Shown piece by piece: positions 61,113 through 64,000 of a stretch of DNA of 64,000 nt (position 1 is the first letter of the stretch; every line of letters starts with the position of its first letter). This DNA comes from CAYPGT01 sp964512985. GTDB taxonomy: Bacteria; Cyanobacteriota; Vampirovibrionia; LMEP-6097. Under the pieces are notes generated by a model. It was not told where the DNA came from. It saw only the letters and a list, made by a program, of their open reading frames with translations, and ran no database searches. Location: assembly GCA_964512985.1 (NCBI GenBank), contig CAZELI010000001.1, positions 62,001-126,000 of the forward strand. The letters run 5' to 3'. Both the position numbers and the translations under genes were made by a program.

Positions 61113-61880
61113 ATGCTGTCTGACTTGGAATTAAGAGAAATTTTTCATTTTTGCTTTCTGGAGCAATTATTAAAGATTTCTGATCCTAATATTTATATTC
61201 TTAAAGGTGGGGTTAATTTACGCTTTTACTATAAGAGTCCTCGTTACTCAGAAGATATGGATATAGATGTACTGGCTGGTAGTGTAGCAACTCTCAAAAA
61301 AAACGGTTATAAAATTCTTAATGATGATACTTTCATTAGAAAATTAAAAACTTATGGTATCCAAAATATATTAATCAATGATCCAGCGAAAGCTAAGCAA
61401 ACAGAAACCACTCAAAGATTCCGTTTTAGGATAGTTAATCAGGCTGGTGATGAACTAGCAACGAAGATAGAGTTTTCTAGAAGAAAGAAAGATCTTAAAC
61501 TTTACTTGCATTCACTTGAAAGGATAGATACTGAAATAGGTAGACGATACAATAGGCTCTCTTATTTAGCTCAGCATTATGATGCAAGCACCGCTCTTAC
61601 CCAAAAGATCGAAGCACTTGCAGGAAGAAAAGAAGTTCAAGCACGTGATGCTTTTGATATTTTCATATTGGATATTGGCGGGCATACTAAAAACTTCAAA
61701 TCAAAGCTAATCTCTAAGGAGACTTTAGCTAAAGCAGAAGAAGCCTTGCTTTCAATTAACTATAAAGATTATGAAGGCAAGGTTCTAGAATTTCTTGCTA
61801 AGGAAGATAGAGAGAACTTTTCTGGAGAGGAGATTTGGATAGAAATACAAGAGAGGGTGATGAATCTTATAAGCAAATGA
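61113..61880 (+). CDS. AbiEii-like nucleotidyltransferase toxin
   Basis: A 255-residue protein of the AbiEii/AbiGii nucleotidyltransferase family. The signature ILKGGVNLRFYYKSPRYSEDMDIDV (about residues 29-53) contains the GG and S-x-D-x-D catalytic motif, and TKIEFSRRKKD and LAGRKEVQARDAFDIFIL follow as in the family. AbiEii toxins modify tRNA or block growth in phage abortive infection. The stop overlaps the start of the next gene (ATGA). It lies first in the pair, although AbiE operons usually have the antitoxin first. Confidence 0.87.
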   Translation: MLSDLELREIFHFCFLEQLLKISDPNIYILKGGVNLRFYYKSPRYSEDMDIDVLAGSVATLKKNGYKILNDDTFIRKLKTYGIQNILINDPAKAKQTETTQRFRFRIVNQAGDELATKIEFSRRKKDLKLYLHSLERIDTEIGRRYNRLSYLAQHYDASTALTQKIEALAGRKEVQARDAFDIFILDIGGHTKNFKSKLISKETLAKAEEALLSINYKDYEGKVLEFLAKEDRENFSGEEIWIEIQERVMNLISK

Positions 61881-62491
61881 AGGTTAACATACTAAACTCA
61901 GAAGATTTCATTTTTTTTAGAACCAGAGATTATGCTCTGCTTAATGGTTTGAGTATTTCTGCTGCAACTGAGCAACTTAAAAGGCTAGAAAGTAAAACAT
62001 TGCTGATTAAATTAACTAGAGGGATTTGGGCTAATATTAATCATCCTTATTTTAGTCCGATTGCAGCAATTCCATATTTATTAAATAACGACCAGGGTTA
62101 CGTTTCGTTTCTAACAGCACTTAATCGTCATGGAATTATTTCTCAAATCCCTCAGAGTATTCAAGTCGCTAGTACAGGAAGACCAAGAAAACTGAAAACT
62201 CTAATTGCAGATTATGAGTTTATACAACTCAATCCCAGTCTGTTTCTGGATGGAATTGATTGGTCACCTTCTAATTCTAAAACCAGTTACTTAATAGCAA
62301 GTGCAGAGAAAGCTTTACTTGACACCCTTTATCTATCAACTCGTAAGGGTAATAGATTCTCCTCTCTACCAGAATTAGATTTAAGTCAAAATTTTAATAA
62401 GAAAAAATTCAAGGCATTACTTAATAAGTGTGTAACTGATAAACGTATTAAAAGTGCTATTTTATCGAAGTTTGAGAAATTGATAAATTAA
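61877..62491 (+). CDS. AbiEi-like antitoxin (winged-helix)
   Basis: A 204-residue protein from ATG 61877, which overlaps the toxin stop by 4 bases (ATGA); the frame opens at 61835 but the overlap start is preferred. The N-terminal winged helix (ALLNGLSISAATEQLKRLESKTLLIKLTRGIWAN) and the following PIAAIPYLLNNDQGYVSFLTAL match the AbiEi antitoxin family. The later SAEKALLDTLYLS is also typical. It neutralises AbiEii and represses the operon in known systems. Confidence 0.85.
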   Translation: MKVNILNSEDFIFFRTRDYALLNGLSISAATEQLKRLESKTLLIKLTRGIWANINHPYFSPIAAIPYLLNNDQGYVSFLTALNRHGIISQIPQSIQVASTGRPRKLKTLIADYEFIQLNPSLFLDGIDWSPSNSKTSYLIASAEKALLDTLYLSTRKGNRFSSLPELDLSQNFNKKKFKALLNKCVTDKRIKSAILSKFEKLIN

Positions 62492-62560
62492 AGAAATTTT
62501 ACCTAATTAATTATACCTGGGTGTGAATTGGTCATTCTCTGAATGTTACAATGAACTTCT

Positions 62561-63214
62561 ATGCCAAATCCAACCTGGGACATATTCGGACTATGGGGTG
62601 CTAGACAAGAAGCTGAAAATGAAGCTTACCAATATTTTAATGACAACATTAGACCATTACCCAAAAAAGCAGATGGAACTTGGGATATTGATAGCGGGGC
62701 ATTCTCTAACAATGATGTTGATGCTTTTCGTCATGCTTACGTAAGTGGGGTTTGTACTCAAAAATACTATGAAATTTCAGCTAATCTCTTAGGACAATTT
62801 AATGAACTGCTGGGTGATTTAATTCACAAACAACCACCAGAACAAAAAAATATGGATTTATGGAATAACCAGGTTGGACGTTCATATGGTAATTCTACAA
62901 ATTCAAGAAATGATTTAGCAGATGCATTAAAAAAAGAACTTAAGAGTGGTGGTTTAATTACTACAACTAATCAAGATGATGATTCAAGAGCTTATAAAGC
63001 TTATTTAGTGAAGCCAGTTAAGGTTATTGAAGAAAGTGAAACAGGAAGAAATATAAGATTTTTAGATTTGAGTACAAACTTTACAATGTCTCGGGAAGAA
63101 TTTGTCAGTAAAATTAACTCAGGAGAATATCCTGGCTATGCTGTTGTGCTCATTAATGATATTGAAACACCAATTTCCAAGTCAGACGGAACATTAGGGA
63201 ATAATCTCGGATGA
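62561..63214 (+). CDS. DUF6973-like protein (putative effector-type domain)
   Basis: A 217-residue protein without signal peptide. The segments NDVDAFRHAYVSGVC (about 50-64) and MDLWNNQVGRSYG (about 98-110) match the D-x-x-RHA ... MDxxNNxxGR pattern of the DUF6973 family, which also occurs at the C-terminus of polymorphic toxins; its activity is unknown to me. The remainder (about 125-217) is polar. The stop overlaps the start of the next membrane-protein gene by 4 bases. The assignment comes from memory of the motif and needs a profile search. Confidence 0.6.
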   Translation: MPNPTWDIFGLWGARQEAENEAYQYFNDNIRPLPKKADGTWDIDSGAFSNNDVDAFRHAYVSGVCTQKYYEISANLLGQFNELLGDLIHKQPPEQKNMDLWNNQVGRSYGNSTNSRNDLADALKKELKSGGLITTTNQDDDSRAYKAYLVKPVKVIEESETGRNIRFLDLSTNFTMSREEFVSKINSGEYPGYAVVLINDIETPISKSDGTLGNNLG

Positions 63215-63723
63215 TTATAGAGGCTATAATTCTTTTTATACATGGTTTATTAATTTACTTTGCTCCAGCATTGTTGTTCAAAGCAATACTTACTAAGCAT
63301 TTTTCGTTTAGCTCATACTGTATTGCTCAACTAATAATCTTTTCGGAAAGAGCTTATTTGATTGGAGCATATGAAGTTGGTGGACCACCAAGTTTATTTA
63401 GTAAACTTCCAGGTGCATTGATATATTTAATTCTTACTCTTCTTGCTACCAAGTTAATTGTTAGTATATTAAAGTTCACAAGTTCTTGGTTCTCTATTTT
63501 ACTTGGTAGCACTTTAGGCACTCTCGGTGTCTTTTTAATTACTTGTTTCTATGATAGAAGTATGAGTCCACTATATCCTATATCAAACATAAACCCTTTA
63601 TTTGGAACTATTCCAGAATCTTTGATTGGTGAATTTCTAACTTGGTGCCTAATAATCAGTCTATGTATTTTTGCTTTTAGATTGTTACAAAATAGAGTGG
63701 TATTAAAATCAGCTAAATCTTAG
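63211..63723 (+). CDS. Membrane protein, diverged YdjM-like paralog
   Basis: A 170-residue protein with four membrane helices. Alignment by eye to the protein at 60436-60927 shows shared PALLFKAILTKHFSFSSYCIAQLIIFSE (cf. PALVAKSIFGKRFSIISFAISQLIID) and SPLYPISNINPLFGTIP (cf. RPFYPIAESNPLLGIIG). The HRxxHT and most other His/Asp ligands are missing, so it should lack the metal site. It is translationally coupled to the DUF6973-like gene; a membrane partner or immunity function is conceivable. Confidence 0.65.
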   Translation: MIIEAIILFIHGLLIYFAPALLFKAILTKHFSFSSYCIAQLIIFSERAYLIGAYEVGGPPSLFSKLPGALIYLILTLLATKLIVSILKFTSSWFSILLGSTLGTLGVFLITCFYDRSMSPLYPISNINPLFGTIPESLIGEFLTWCLIISLCIFAFRLLQNRVVLKSAKS

Positions 63724-63731
63724 AATTAAAT

Positions 63732-64000
63732 CTATGCCTTTTGAGTTGTAACCTTCTTACTAATACTCCCCGTCAACTCTTCAAGTCCAACTGCATCTAA
63801 CGCAGACACCACTTGTGGACTGAATCTTGCGTATTTATCTAGTAAACCAGCAATGTAGTTTTGTTTGTCATTCTCTGACCAAGGTTTCTCTTTTAGTAAA
63901 TCTGCTTTATTAAACACATAAATTTTAGGTGTGTCTTTCCCGTCTAGTAATTCATCTAGTATCTCTTCTACTACCCTGATCTTCATGTGGATATTCGGGT
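63732..64000 (-). CDS. hflX: HflX-like GTPase, C-terminal part (cut by right edge)
   Basis: The frame is open to the edge; the ATG at 63986 is internal. The visible end reads IRVVEEILDELLDGKDTPKI then YVFNKADLL (G4 motif NKxD) then VVSALDAVGLEELTGSI (G5-like). Upstream codons PNIH before MKIR fit the HflX segment after G3, where a DxSHP-type motif stands. HflX binds ribosomes and splits stalled ones. Another Obg/Era-type GTPase is less likely. Confidence 0.8.
   Translation of the reverse strand, partial: PNIHMKIRVVEEILDELLDGKDTPKIYVFNKADLLKEKPWSENDKQNYIAGLLDKYARFSPQVVSALDAVGLEELTGSISKKVTTQKA

Noticed and set aside
1..64000. CRISPR array, prophage or insertion sequence with transposase
   Set aside because: No regularly spaced direct repeats, cas genes, integrase, phage structural genes or transposase were seen; only small palindromic elements and one KilA-N gene.

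Overview
The window is 64 kb of AT-rich bacterial chromosome with densely packed genes, three tRNAs and many small intergenic palindromes. The gene set suggests a flagellated, non-photosynthetic relative of cyanobacteria (Melainabacteria/Vampirovibrionia). Pointers are coaD followed by a DivIVA-like coiled-coil protein, a short glycine-rich RRM protein, a roughly 420-residue MetK, and an NADH-dehydrogenase fragment encoding NuoH and NuoI. This placement is inference; no rRNA or other decisive marker is present.

Layout. 1-12.8 kb is mostly housekeeping: thiL, a YihY membrane protein, coaD, tRNA-Gly, ribosomal protein S1, a DNA methyltransferase, an acyl-CoA synthetase, a GspF/PilC-type secretion protein, hisF and several small unknowns. 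12.8-34.8 kb is a sugar and glycosylation island. It holds rfbH, an HNH protein, a KilA-N protein, an FGGY kinase overlapping a sugar-phosphate cyclase, a NeuB-like synthase overlapping a YerE/acetolactate-synthase-like TPP enzyme, a nucleotide-sugar epimerase, an SDR, four TPR/O-GlcNAc-transferase-like proteins carrying five catalytic units, and a polyprenyl-phosphate-type GT2. 34.9-40.3 kb is a tandem array of five short flagellin genes, each behind its own sigma-28 promoter. 40.3-59.0 kb returns to core metabolism: peroxiredoxin, tadA, prenyl synthase, RRM protein, metK, lysC, fabZ, nuoH-nuoI-flavodoxin, a GT39 transferase, mdh and pckA. 59.0-63.7 kb is an accessory block: a three-gene TIGR04255/antitoxin/MazF operon, an AbiEii/AbiEi pair in reversed order, and a DUF6973-like protein coupled to a membrane protein. 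The right edge cuts an HflX-like GTPase.

How the parts fit. The main hypothesis is that the island makes one or more unusual sugars and that cytosolic SPINDLY/OGT-type enzymes attach sugar to Ser/Thr of the adjacent flagellins before export. The five catalytic units, one of them degenerate, beside five flagellins are the most interesting feature here. The metabolic genes at 50-59 kb suggest respiratory chain and anaplerotic or gluconeogenic functions. Three kinds of dispersed palindromic repeat sit in the gene-free stretches.
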